Assembly (NCBI GenBank): GCA_025618425.1
Contig: CM046836.1
Span: forward strand, 15,712,135 to 15,776,134
Source of the DNA: Heliocidaris tuberculata
Lineage: Eukaryota > Echinodermata > Echinoidea > Camarodonta > Echinometridae
Direction: 5' to 3'
Length of the DNA: 64,000 bases
Shown in pieces: positions 31,748 to 42,900 of the stretch. The notes under the pieces were generated by a model, which worked only from the letters and a program-made list of their open reading frames with translations, had not been told where the DNA came from and ran no database searches. Each line of letters starts with the position of its first letter. The stretch's first letter is position 1. A program made the translations under genes and the position numbers.

Positions 31748-32931
31748 CTCGCTCCATGTCGACTGCTTGTATCCAGATCAGACGACCGCTGAGTCAAGCC
31801 CTGGTCTCGTGTTGTTCGTTGGTCAGCACGGTTGATTAGGCGTTGCAAGTTGCCTGCCAAGATTCGTTGACCAGCTCTGTTGAGGTGAACACCATCACGC
31901 CCGAGATGCTGTTCCCTGATATTATCGTTGATGATGAAGCCCCACCTGTTCTCGTTGGCCACCAACTCCAGCAGATTGTTGATATCATCAACCCGCTTCT
32001 TGTCCGCTGCACTCTCCCACCTACGATGGATGATCGTCGAGAACGAGACTGCGAACCCCTCAGCAGCAACAGACTTGCAGAGGTCTGTGATTTGATGAGT
32101 GACTTCACTAGCACCCTCGGTCATGTTGTTAGTGCCCGCGTGGATGATGAGTTCTCCCCCTGGCTTCAGGAACTCGCAAGGCGAAGAGGTAAAGATGTCT
32201 CTCACTTTTGCACCGGGGAAGGAGACGCACTTCACGTTCTTGCTGCGAGAGAGACGTCTTCCGTCGATGTGTTTGACCATCGAATCTCCGACCACAACTA
32301 CATCGTGTTTGTTGTGGTTAACACGATGTCGGTGGCGGTAGCTCTTTATCTGCTCCTGGTATGGTGGTGAAGTAGTAGGCGATGTTTCTGTTGTTTCTTT
32401 GACAGCAAGAACTTCAAAGCGATGTCGGTGGCGGTAGCTTTCTATCTGCTCCTGGTATGGTGGTGAAGTAGTAGGCGATGTTTCTGTTGTTTCTTTGACA
32501 GCAAGAACTTCAAATCGGTTAGACGTCGGCACCGTAATTATCTCCACTTGTCTTCCGTCGTTTTCGGGCAGATCCTCGACACTGTTATCAGGGATAGTAC
32601 TGTCGACGATGCCCTCTTCTACAAAGGAGGTGTTAGTTGTGGCGTCGTGAACTTCCTTCTTGGCCATTTCTAGATGTTTGAGTCTTTGGTCAATGCTTTT
32701 GACGAACTCCAATATTTCCAGAAGAACGCGATTGCCCGGTTGTTCTTCAGTGCCTTCATCAAGCCTCTCTATTCCTTTATCAGCATTTTGTGCTGCGATC
32801 TCAAGATCCAAGGCTCTTTTGAGACGAGCGGTAAGTGTTGCCTTCACGCCGTTTTTGTCAAGACCTCTCTTTTGCAGCTCGCTACGAAGTTCTTTGACAC
32901 GGAGATGTTTGATGTCGTCTAAGGACACCAT
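31519..32931 (-). CDS. LINE ORF1: SAP domain plus SGNH esterase-like protein
   Basis: 470 residues. Residues about 5-40 read as a SAP-type nucleic-acid-binding helix pair (LRVKELRSELQKRGLDKNG). Residues 139-170 and 171-202 are a direct 32-residue repeat (RFEVLAVKETTETSPTTSPP and so on), from a 96-bp duplication. From residue 209 an SGNH hydrolase-like domain follows, with GDS at 215-217, HAGTNN at 264-269 and DGVH at 346-349, so Ser217, Asp346 and His349 are the candidate triad. Esterase-bearing ORF1 proteins are typical of CR1/L2-group LINEs; the protein is thought to bind element RNA. Its last 76 codons overlap ORF2 in another frame. Confidence 0.88.
   Translation of the reverse strand: MVSLDDIKHLRVKELRSELQKRGLDKNGVKATLTARLKRALDLEIAAQNADKGIERLDEGTEEQPGNRVLLEILEFVKSIDQRLKHLEMAKKEVHDATTNTSFVEEGIVDSTIPDNSVEDLPENDGRQVEIITVPTSNRFEVLAVKETTETSPTTSPPYQEQIESYRHRHRFEVLAVKETTETSPTTSPPYQEQIKSYRHRHRVNHNKHDVVVVGDSMVKHIDGRRLSRSKNVKCVSFPGAKVRDIFTSSPCEFLKPGGELIIHAGTNNMTEGASEVTHQITDLCKSVAAEGFAVSFSTIIHRRWESAADKKRVDDINNLLELVANENRWGFIINDNIREQHLGRDGVHLNRAGQRILAGNLQRLINRADQRTTRDQGLTQRSSDLDTSSRHGARWHQALYRVNLSQPCKEQSSGHVRSYAEAVSGRSLDFSAVSQRSRLKPAFKPAFRPSKVDMKDWENYLQFVRRVTN
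32326..32517 (-). repeat. 96-bp tandem duplication inside LINE ORF1
   Basis: Two nearly identical 96-bp units (GGTATGGTGGTGAAGTAGTA and so on in plus view) keep the frame and duplicate 32 residues. One residue differs (Glu to Lys in QIESY/QIKSY). Confidence 0.9.
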
Positions 32932-33403
32932 TGTGACGTAATAATATCAGGACCAGTGAAAAAGATGCGCTCTTCCAGATTAAGGCGCAAGATATGAATC
33001 CGCGTAGGGGAGATGGTTGCCTCGCTACCTGTTCGTCACGTAATAATAGATTTCAACAAAATGACGCACCCTTGCAGATTTTATGGCGTACAGTTAGAAA
33101 AGTCCGCGTAAATTAGGAGTTGATTGCCAGGCAACATGTTTATGATACGCCTATAATAACAAATTTCAAAGTTTTATCGTTCAAAAGTATTGACGAAAAT
33201 TTTCGGAAATTCCGTAATTCCTCGAAAGTAAGTTGCACGAATAATTAAAGAAAAGTACCTTGAAAATCGTCACTTTGTCCTCTATCCAAAGATGTAAAAA
33301 ATATCCACAAGCAGTTTATATTTTCCTTATTGGGCAGCAAAAACTCGGAGCAACCAAAAAACACGTCTGCTTCCGTCAAAGGCTAACATTTAATTTAACA
33401 TTA
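32932..33403 (-). promoter_or_regulatory. LINE 5' UTR with tandem modules (probable internal promoter)
   Basis: About 470 bp between the 5' target duplication and the ORF1 ATG. It holds diverged tandem modules of 102-108 bp starting (plus-strand view) at about 32937 (CGTAATAAT), 33039 (CGTAATAAT) and 33147 (CGCCTATAATAAC), each followed by similar words (AAAAKATGCGC or AAATGACGC, CCGCGTA). Tandem 5' modules in LINEs often carry promoter activity; that role is inferred. Confidence 0.5.
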
Positions 33404-33419
33404 AACTGGCCTGCCCCGA
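33404..33419. repeat. LINE target-site duplication, 5' copy
   Basis: AACTGGCCTGCCCCGA, identical to 27726-27741, directly before the first base of the LINE 5' end as read on the minus strand. Confidence 0.9.
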
Positions 33420-33885
33420 GTGCCCCCTCACCTTCAGATCGTATTATTTTAGCTTGGAGGACTAAGGGAAAATTTGGGTTGTTTAAAATCTTAAATCAGT
33501 TAGAGGGACAATTCAATAGTTTGATAGAATAGTAGTTAGTGTCTGTTCTTTTGTTATTTTTCTTTCCTTGTTGTTGTTTTAAGTTTTAAAGAGAGGGGGG
33601 GGGGAGAAAGAGAGCCTGCTGGCAAGAGTATCAAATCGTTTGAATCGGCATTAGATTTTGAGGGATTTAATAAGCTATATCTTGAGAGCTCAAAAAAAAA
33701 AAGGTTTCTTATTTTCATGAGACATGAGTGTGAATTAAGCCAATTCTGGACTAAGTATGCTCCGACTTACTACATTGTTCAACTTTTACGACTTACAGAT
33801 ACCATAGATTCTCCCAAATTGAATAAGTAGTAATTTTCAGACCAGTTGTCTGCTGCCATCTACGTTGGATAATTACACATGCAAC
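33420..33885 (+). promoter_or_regulatory. SRP68 upstream region (promoter and 5' UTR expected)
   Basis: Only 466 bases separate the LINE 5' flank from the SRP68 start codon. I see a G run (33595-33603) and AT-rich DNA, but no TATA box I would trust. The promoter is placed here by position only. Confidence 0.4.
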
Positions 33886-33955
33886 ATGGCTGGTGAAGAA
33901 GAGAGCGTGACTGATGTGGCACAATCTGGACAAGAGTCGGCGTTCACTCTTGAAA
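33886..33955 (+). CDS. SRP68: SRP68 exon 1
   Basis: ATG at 33886 followed by AGEEESVTDVAQSGQESAFT and LE; ends in phase 1 at a GAAA/gtatcc donor, the weakest donor of this gene. Joined to exon 2 the sequence reads TLE-I-LSIIKESQ as in the family. Confidence 0.88.
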
Positions 33956-36900
33956 GTATCCTTTACTTGTGACTATTGAAATGCAAAACCTGAAACTGTA
34001 AAATCTGAGAGAAATAAATCTCTATTTATACCGGGCTTTCGAACAATGTTGGGTTGAATTCGATGGGTTGATTAAGGAATTTCGACGTACAATATGCACT
34101 CCATAGCAGCCATAGCCAATCAATTCATTGACATTGGTCATTGGCAATTGAGCTGAGCGAGATGTGTGAATGGGGATTCTCTGCTGGCTCTTGGGCAGGT
34201 TTGGTTGAGTGGTTGCGGTTGTGTGTGCTGGCATATGGAGAGTTAAGAATGAGATGTTGATGTTGGTCTTTGACAAATTATGAGCGGATTCCAATCTGTT
34301 CAATAATTTTTTTTTATAGGAGTAACGTGTTGCACATTTTTTTATGGTCATTTTTGTTGTTGTGCAGTAACAACAGTAATTTCTTCATTTTTTTCTCAAA
34401 TTGTCATTTTGAGTTTGACTTCAGTTTTGTTGTGATTTTATAATTATGACAATTTGAGAAAAAAATTGAAGAAGAAAGGAATGAAATAGAAGGAGCAATG
34501 AACATGATGAAAAGTGAGATTGTTCGTATTATTATACTGCTACTCTTAATTACTAACCATGACCACTCACACTTATGCGAGGTTATTGTAGATAACCATG
34601 ACTAACCATATTCTGTGAAGGTGTTACTGTTAGAGACTAGAGCTGAGTGAGAGTTTTGGTCATGACGGGAAATAGAATTTCACAGATTTAAATTAAAGAT
34701 TAAACCTTACTTAAAAGTTAAAACTGCATGTTAAATTTGACAATTGAATTTCAGTTACCAAACAAAAATGTGTAGACCCTAGAAAATGTCCAGACCTAAA
34801 GGTAAGTAGAGTTTAATTAGCAAAGAAAGATAAGTAAAAGTATAAAGAAAAAGTATTATAGAAAATGTTATTTCAATTTTTTTCAGTGAATGTGATTTTC
34901 AGCAAGTTTCTGTCAATTATTTATATTTTTCTGATCCCATCCAAGCTTCTGATCTACTCCATGCTGTACTAGCATGATTAGAGGCCTATTAGTTTCTGTT
35001 CAGCAAAATTCAAGATAAGCTTTGCTGTTTCTGAGTAAAAGAATAAGACATTCTATATTTGGACGTATATGTATATATATATATATATCTAGATTCAACG
35101 AAGGGGCAAATTTAAAAAAAAAAATTGTATATGTATATCAGCACGAAATGACGTTACGGAGAATTAATGGATTCAAAATATTATATGTTTAGAATTAATT
35201 TGATTCAATTTACATTTATGGCAAAAATAATCGTATAATAACTACCTTTTGTGTGCGATAAGGTATTTTTAATAAATCCCCAAACTATTGATATAATCAA
35301 GAAAACAGACATCGCCCTAAGTCCAACCTCAGGACGTTAGATCCCCAAGAGTTATACATATATAGATTTTCCACGTTATATTATACGAAAATGAGTTCTC
35401 CCTACTGAACAAAACTTTGTAGTAATATAAGTAATTTGGCACCCTCTACGTTTATATCGATAGAATGCCTCCTACCCCTACGGAAATGGGAAGAAACAGT
35501 GCCGTAAACGTTATGGCGAATCAAAAAATTCCCCTTTACACCAAATTCCCCCATCAGTCGATTTTTTTTGCACAGGACTTCGCCTTAAGTAGGATTTATA
35601 TATATATACATGTACATATACAGTGAGAGAATGATGTCCCAAGCTCAATACGGCATTGCTGAGTTCCTAATTTGTTTCCGTTAGCAGTTTTTAATATCAT
35701 TAAAAATGTCTGAACATTCCTATTACCAGTAGTTGTCTGCTTTTACTCTTCTTCTTTTCTTCTTGGGGGGGGGGGGGGTCTGTTTCACTACTATTCTGCT
35801 TTTTATTGAAAGCAAGTTATTCTGGCATTGGAGTTGCCATTTCAAAATTTCAGAAAACCTCCCCCATATTTTTGAAAAAACATATTCCTTGACCACCTGA
35901 TTTCTTCTTAGTCCTGAGCATCATCAAGGAATCCCAACTGCAGCATGGGCTTCGACATGGGGATTATCAGAGATACAGGTAAAAATCTTCTTCAAATAAT
36001 ATTTCTTCAAACTGTTTCTTCAAAAGACCTTTTTTTTATGTCGTAATGTATCAGCGTCGGAAATCACGGGGGCGACGGGCGATTTCGCCCTCGTCGGCCT
36101 TCATATCGCCCCAATAAATGCTGGAAAACCTGTATTTGGGGGCGACCGTTTTCATATGAGTCGCCCCCATCAATGATTCGAAAGAAAATCACTATTATGC
36201 TCAAAAAGCAGCTAAATTCAACCTTTTATCTCACTGTTGACTCGGAGCTTAGTACATCGCGAATGTGTACGTCCAAGCAGATTTAGGAGTATTATGTGCG
36301 AGAAAGAAAAAAAAACACACACACACACACACCAAGCCCGCCTTTTCGCTTAAAATAAACATCTCCGCGGGAAATACGCCTAATGACAGCAAATTTGGGT
36401 GAAATTGACCTATTGTTGAATTGACCTATTGTTGATTTATTCCTTCAAATTTTGAAAAAAAAAAAAAAAAAAAATCTGATGGGGGGGGGGGGGGGTGAAG
36501 TTAAAATTTTAAAAATCTATATTTTAAAATTAAATTGGGCAGTATGACGTAAAGTAAACCTGTGCATGAGATAGTACGATTAGTACCAATGTAACAGCAA
36601 TCGCAATATCACAAAAAAGCCCAAATTGATAACCAATCTGCACTTTCCATTAAAATGGTAGCCCCAATAATATAAGAAATAGCCCCATAAAATTCATAAG
36701 TAGCCCCAAGGCAAAAAAAAAAGTAGCCCCTAAAAAAAAAAAATTATTTCCTAGGCTGTAATGTAATCAAATAATCACTCATAGGTCTAAAGCTAGTGTA
36801 GTATGGAGAAAATTCTGTTCCACTAGTAAAACAGAAACACCAAAATCAGTGAAAGCAGGATTGACAAGATCTACTCTGGACTTATCCAAGACAATACATG

Positions 36901-39900
36901 CAACATTTCGTTAGAAGTTTAGCAGCAAAAGCTGTGTATGGTTACAAGGCTATCTTACATAAACCTTGTATATAATGAGTACTTATTTCATTAGCTGTTC
37001 CAATCAATTACTTTGTTTTCTCTTGAATGCACTAGTTGTTTTTAGGTCAGATGCAAAGAGATTCTTAGATGTTAATAGATGTAAGATTTTTTGTTCCAGT
37101 AATGATTGGGTTGACTTCAGCTTTGAAATATGATAAAGTTGTGGATTAAGGGCAAGTGATATTATGATTTATTTGCTAGACTTTGGCCAAAGAACATTTG
37201 GAGAACATTTCGTAATTCATCTTTATCTTCTATTTCTGTTTAGGAGCTACTGCACACGAAGACTGAGGAGGGTCAGAAAATCCCTCAAATTCTCATATGG
37301 AAATAGGAACAAATTTGTTAAAAGGCAGATCAAGGAGGATATTGTCACAGATGTCAGGTAAGTACAAGACTTGAGTAATTATTCAAATTAAAGTTGAAGG
37401 AGAGTGTCTCCTTTAGGAGGAGAGGCCTTGATAATTCAATCTCATGAAAATGTGTCTCATGAGTACCAACCAGTGAATGGAATAGTTATGATATTGTCAA
37501 ATGTAGACCTACATGTTTTTTGTTTTGGGGGTTTGTTTTTGTTTAACCAATTCATTATTTACTTTGTGTTTATTGCAGGGGTAAATATTATGTTATTTTT
37601 TTCATCCAGGGATTGATCACACCACTAATCTATGTTGGAGATTTTCAGTTAATGTGATTTCCAGCAAGTTTTTTGGATTTTTTCCCCTCATTTTGCTAAT
37701 CTAATTATGAAACCATTTATGGCAATTATGCATGACCAACAAATTGGCCAACAAATAATTTATCAGTTTTATTACCAGAACTCTTGATTACGTTCAAGTC
37801 TTAATGGCCGGAATTCACAAAGGTGGTTTCAATTCAGACCATGGTTTATGCAGATTTTGTGGTATAAATACGCTTGATTTAGCGCATACACTTAAAAAGA
37901 TCCAATAATGAACGCGCCGGTCGCGTGGTAGGCAAAAACGCTAAATTTACGCTTGTTGCCATGGTTTAGACCACGGTTTATGTAAATTAATTTAAGTCTG
38001 AATTTACATAAACCATGGTCTGAACCATGGCAACAAGTGTAAATTTAATGCTTTTGCCTACCATGCGCGACCGGCGCGCGTTCATTATTGGATCTTTTTA
38101 AGTGTATGCACTAAATCAAGCGCATTTGTACCACGAAATCTGCATAAACCATGGTCTGAATTGAAACCACCTTTATGAATTCCGGCCTATATTACTCTTC
38201 CCATTGTCTAGGTTTCTCTACCTACCCCTGGTCTGTGCAGAGAGGGCGTGGGCCTACGCCATGCAGCTCAAGACAGAGGGAAACACTGAACCCAGGAAAC
38301 GCTTCCATGTCATGTCCAGGCTGAGGAAGGCTCTCAAGTTTGCTTCAGAGCTGGAGGCCCTCTCTCAGAGCGACAAGTGCGATGCAAGATCCAAGCTAGA
38401 AGCAAAGGTGTGTGGGGCAAATGTATTTCTGATGCTTGCTTCATGCTAATCCTCATTAGCCAGTATTGTATTTGATGATTTGTTATTGGCTCCAACCTCT
38501 AAAGTTTTTCTTTAGTAGAAATTGGTTCACATGAAAAAAAACTACAAAGCAAAGCTTCTGTGCAGTTCCCTGTACATAAAAAAGAGCTTGTTTTTATGAT
38601 ATGATTAAAGCATTCATCAACATTGATTACAATTGAGAGCAATCAACTGAAATCTTGGGTGATTGGTTTGACGTTAAATAAGAGACATTTATTAGTTTGT
38701 ATTTTCATGTTGTAATGTTACAAGCTTACTTTGCATGGATGAAAGGGATGGTGCTATTTGAGGAAGAGAAGTGGGAAAACTGCAATTGAGAGCAATCAAC
38801 TGAAATCTTGGGTGATTTGTTCGATGCTAAACAAGAGATATATATTAGTTTGTATTTTCATATTGTAATGTTACAGGCTTACTTTGCATGGATGAAAGGG
38901 ATGGTGCTATTTGAGGAAGAGAAGTGGGAAAACTGCATAGAGACACTGAGTGAAGCCAAGTAAGTATTTTCATTGGCCTGTATTCTTGAAAGTGGCCCAA
39001 GTTAAGCCAGGCTTAACTTAGGCCACTGACTTATGGAAGGCCATTTGTCAAACCCTAAGTCCCGTATAAATTACTATATTTAAGTAACAAATTAAAGAAA
39101 CAAAATTGTTTTCTAGTATGAAATAAGCATCAGAAATCAATTCTATTATGTTGGTTCTTGTATTTGTATTTAGTCCCAGAACTATGGTGATTTTGTAGGA
39201 TTAAAAGAGGGCAACATTTGGCTCTCCATAATTTGGTGGCCTAAATCTACACACTTAGGCGGGGGCTTAAGTTAGGCGCCTTTCGAGAATACGGGACATT
39301 GTGTTCATGGTGTGATGGAGCATACATATCTGCAGTTATCCTGTCGTAATTGACTAAGCCCCTGGAGAAACCTGTCATGAATACCTCTGTAATCATTAGT
39401 GAAGTATAATTTTCATATTTTTTTATAACTTTATGATTATAACTTTATGATTATTTGCTTCAAGCCCTTGTTATAACAATATATCACCTGAGTAATCACT
39501 CTCTTGTTTCACCCTGCACTAACAGATTTTGACTGTCACAGTACTGTTGGTCATATAGTTTACAACAAAACGAGAACTGGAGGAAAAGAATGAATTTGGC
39601 ATCATATTTATTGTAAAATGTCTGTAGTATTTGATTCATGAAACATTTTTCTTTTCATTCTCATCTACTCTCATCTCAGTGACATGGAGCAAGTTACATG
39701 TAGTACTTCCTAAAATGAACGATTGAAATTTATGATTCAAATGAGAAACAAACTCTGTCTCTTAATACACTTTATTCTTCCTTTATTCTTCTCAGAACCA
39801 TCTATGAAAAATTGGCGAGTGCCCTCAATGAAGAGCAGAGTGTAGTTTACCTACAGCGTGTAGAGGAGATCTCCCCCAGTATACGATACTGTGCGTACAA

Positions 39901-42900
39901 CATTGGAGATGAGAGTGCCATCAACGACCTAGTTCAGATGAGGCTTAAGTCAGGAGGTCAAATGTCAACCAATATAGATGTAAGTTTAGAAGTCCTTCTC
40001 AATATTTCCAACTTCTTAATATGAGCAGATGCATTTATTATACTGTTAACCTTTTATTAAAAAAAGAAAAGAAAAAAAAGAATGCTCAGATGTCTTTGGG
40101 TACAGGTTCACTTTCACTCTGGTTTCAGTATGAAACACTGCTCAAGTAAAACAAAGGAACACCTTTTACAGACAGGTTATGTGTATTAACGGATGCTGGC
40201 TGAGACAAATTTCACTGTCAAAGGAAAATATGCAAGACCTTTTCATTCTTTTTATTGTTTGGTTCCATCCTTGTTTAAATGCTCCAAGATGATTTTGAAG
40301 GCAAGATAGTTGATGCGTTTCCTTGTAGTGAATGTTTGGTAGGATTTTGCTTCTTATCTTGATGGTTTATAGGAAATCATAAATGCCTTTTTACCTAATT
40401 ATGCATGCTGATCTTTTTGTGAAAAGCTGGATTGATATATTTTATCACATTTTTGTCAACTTCTGTTCAGCAAGAATATCTTGTCTTTTCCTTTGCAGAG
40501 TCTTCTTGCCCAGACTAGAGAGAAGCAAGCAGCGACCCTTAGCGAGGTAACCTGGAGAGGGCGCACTGTACCCGTTAGGAACGAACAGGTGCGAGCATTC
40601 CTTCTGACTTGTCAGGAGAACGAGCAGCAGGTCACGTCAGACATTATGGATTCTGAGAGCAAGGTTTCTGTGTATGAGAGCCTACTCATGCAATGCAAAG
40701 ATGCACTGCAGATTATACGGGAGGAACTCAAAGCTGATCCAGTAAGTTGTCGGTGTGTCTGTACTAGGGATGTAGCCCTTTAACCTGTTGCATATTTACA
40801 GACTATGTACTTCGTAGCCAGTTACTCTCCGGAAGAAAAATTTCACATAAATATGTAGTTTCAGAAATGATTTAAATGAACTTTCCCATTGAACAGTAAA
40901 GATCAATACGTTACAGTGGAAACTCACTATAATGAGGACCTTGGGACCATGAAAATTACCTTGTTATATCGGGAATCTCCTTATATCAGGGTAAAAAACA
41001 TAAGGACATAAAGATCTAGACCGACAAAATTACCTTGTTATGTCAGGAATTTTGTTATATCTGAGCTCTTTATAACAAGTTTCCACTGTAAATACTATTA
41101 GTTAGTGCTAGAGAAAGTGATGTGTAATAGTGGTTTTATAATGGTTGGGGGCTAGAGGAAATGTTCCCATCTGGATCAAGAGTGGTAAATGAAGATTAAT
41201 GTCATGCAAGAGGGCATTAGTACCATGGCGGGGACTTGAACAGCGAATATTTTGATCCACAGCCCTGTGAGTTGTCCACTAGACCATGACATCTTTCGAT
41301 TCATCTTACATAATGTGTTAAATGTGAAGAAAATTGTCTTCCTTTGGTCGCAAAGTGCCAACAAAGAATTTTCCCTCATTGCTTTTCAGAATGCCAAAGC
41401 CAAAGGCCAGCGCCAAGAAGGCCCAGTCTCCACTACCCAATACCTGCACACATACCTCACCTACATCCGCCTGACCAGGACGATAGAACGTAACATCCTC
41501 CTGGCAGAGTCCCTCAAAGCCAACCTTCAGATGAGGGAGGACGGAGGAGAGCAGGATAGCTCCAACCAGAAGCGTACCAAACCCCAAGACCTAATTAGGT
41601 TATGCGATATTATCCTACAGGTGAGTTGGATGAATCCATAGTGTGTTGCTTGTGTGCTGGTCGTGTGCCATTTACACTTGTTAAGTTGCTTACGAAAACC
41701 TTGCAGCCCAAAAAGCCTGTATCCTTGATTGATTGTGATGTAGTATATTAGGCTTGTGAATATTTTACTACAGTTTTTATCATTATGAAAGTAAAGGTTG
41801 TGCTGTAGATTAGGCTCAAGAATGCAGGAACAGTTTGATAGTTTGGAGTACCAACAATTAACACAACTGGTTCTGAACATGTTTTTTTTTTGTGACCCAA
41901 GGTTTTGCTAAGCTTCCTTTGTATCTAAATCATGGTAGTTTGTCTTAACATTTAGTCTGTTCCAGTTCAAGTAATTTTTGTCAGCATTTAAATATTCTGA
42001 GTGTGTAACTTGTGTCAATCAATAGTTTGTAATTATGTGCAGCGTTCTCACTAGTATATAATAACACCCTTGATGTTGATACCAAGGGTGAGGAATTTCA
42101 GAAAATGAAAACCATGTGTAGATTCTCCAAACAAGGGTACCGCAAGGGTAATAAATCATTTAGTGCCTACTTTCATTCTTCAAAGTTGTTTTGGTCCTCC
42201 CAAACCACCTCCCTGGGCTGTCGTAAGGTCATATTTTGCTCAATGTGGACTGATAAATGTGTCAGTGCATACTTTCAACCTGTAAAGTCGCCTTGGTCCT
42301 CTCAGATCACCCCATGGGATTCGGTAAAGCCATATTTCTGTCAATTTGAAGCATGTGTGAACTTTTTTCGACCAAGAAGCCTGATTATGTGTATCCTGTA
42401 CTTGTTAGTAACTATTTAACAATGTATAGAAAAGGAACTTAGAATTAGTATCATATTGTTGCAATGCATTTCTATTATGTTATCACCAGAATCTTGCAGA
42501 AATTCCCCAGCTGCCTGGTTTAGAAGGTGATGTAGAATTGCAACAAGAAGTAGATGCTAAAACATTAAAGTTCAAAGCATACAGGTGAGTATGTCATTTT
42601 AAGATTTTTTACTTTGTTCATGTTTCAATGAATTTGAAAGATCACATTTTGAAATAAGAAAGATACCTACATTTATGGTTTTGAACCTTATCCAATCCAG
42701 GAAAAAAAAATTGAGGACTAATTCCGAACTGGAGGATATTCCGTCACCCATTTAATCGTGCATTTGGGATCCCCAAATCATAGATTAATGGGCTAGTCTA
42801 CTCTTTGACTAGAAGTTGGTTTTATTAAAAGTCAGAAAATGAGAGAAACAGGTCAGTGAGAGTTTGAGGAAAATCTGATAAATAATATATTTGATTTTTT

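Larger units (their letters stand above)
27742..33403 (-). mobile_element. Full-length CR1/L2-like LINE retrotransposon
   Basis: A 5.66 kb non-LTR element on the minus strand with a 5' untranslated region (33403-32932), ORF1, ORF2, and a 3' end of an AATAAA-containing segment followed by an (AATC)n tail at 27742-27763. It is flanked by a perfect 16-bp direct repeat, AACTGGCCTGCCCCGA, at 27726-27741 and 33404-33419. Both ORFs are unbroken, so the insertion is recent and could be active. Clade assignment (CR1 or L2 group) rests on esterase-type ORF1, PHD finger plus APE endonuclease plus RT in ORF2, and the short-tandem-repeat tail rather than poly-A. Confidence 0.9.

Noticed and set aside
31843..32370. 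Plus-strand 175-codon frame opposite LINE ORF1
   Set aside because: Antisense shadow of ORF1; the esterase motifs on the minus strand explain the open frame.
41222..41290. Functional tRNA gene
   Set aside because: A and B boxes are present but acceptor and T stems pair badly, and a SINE-like tail follows.
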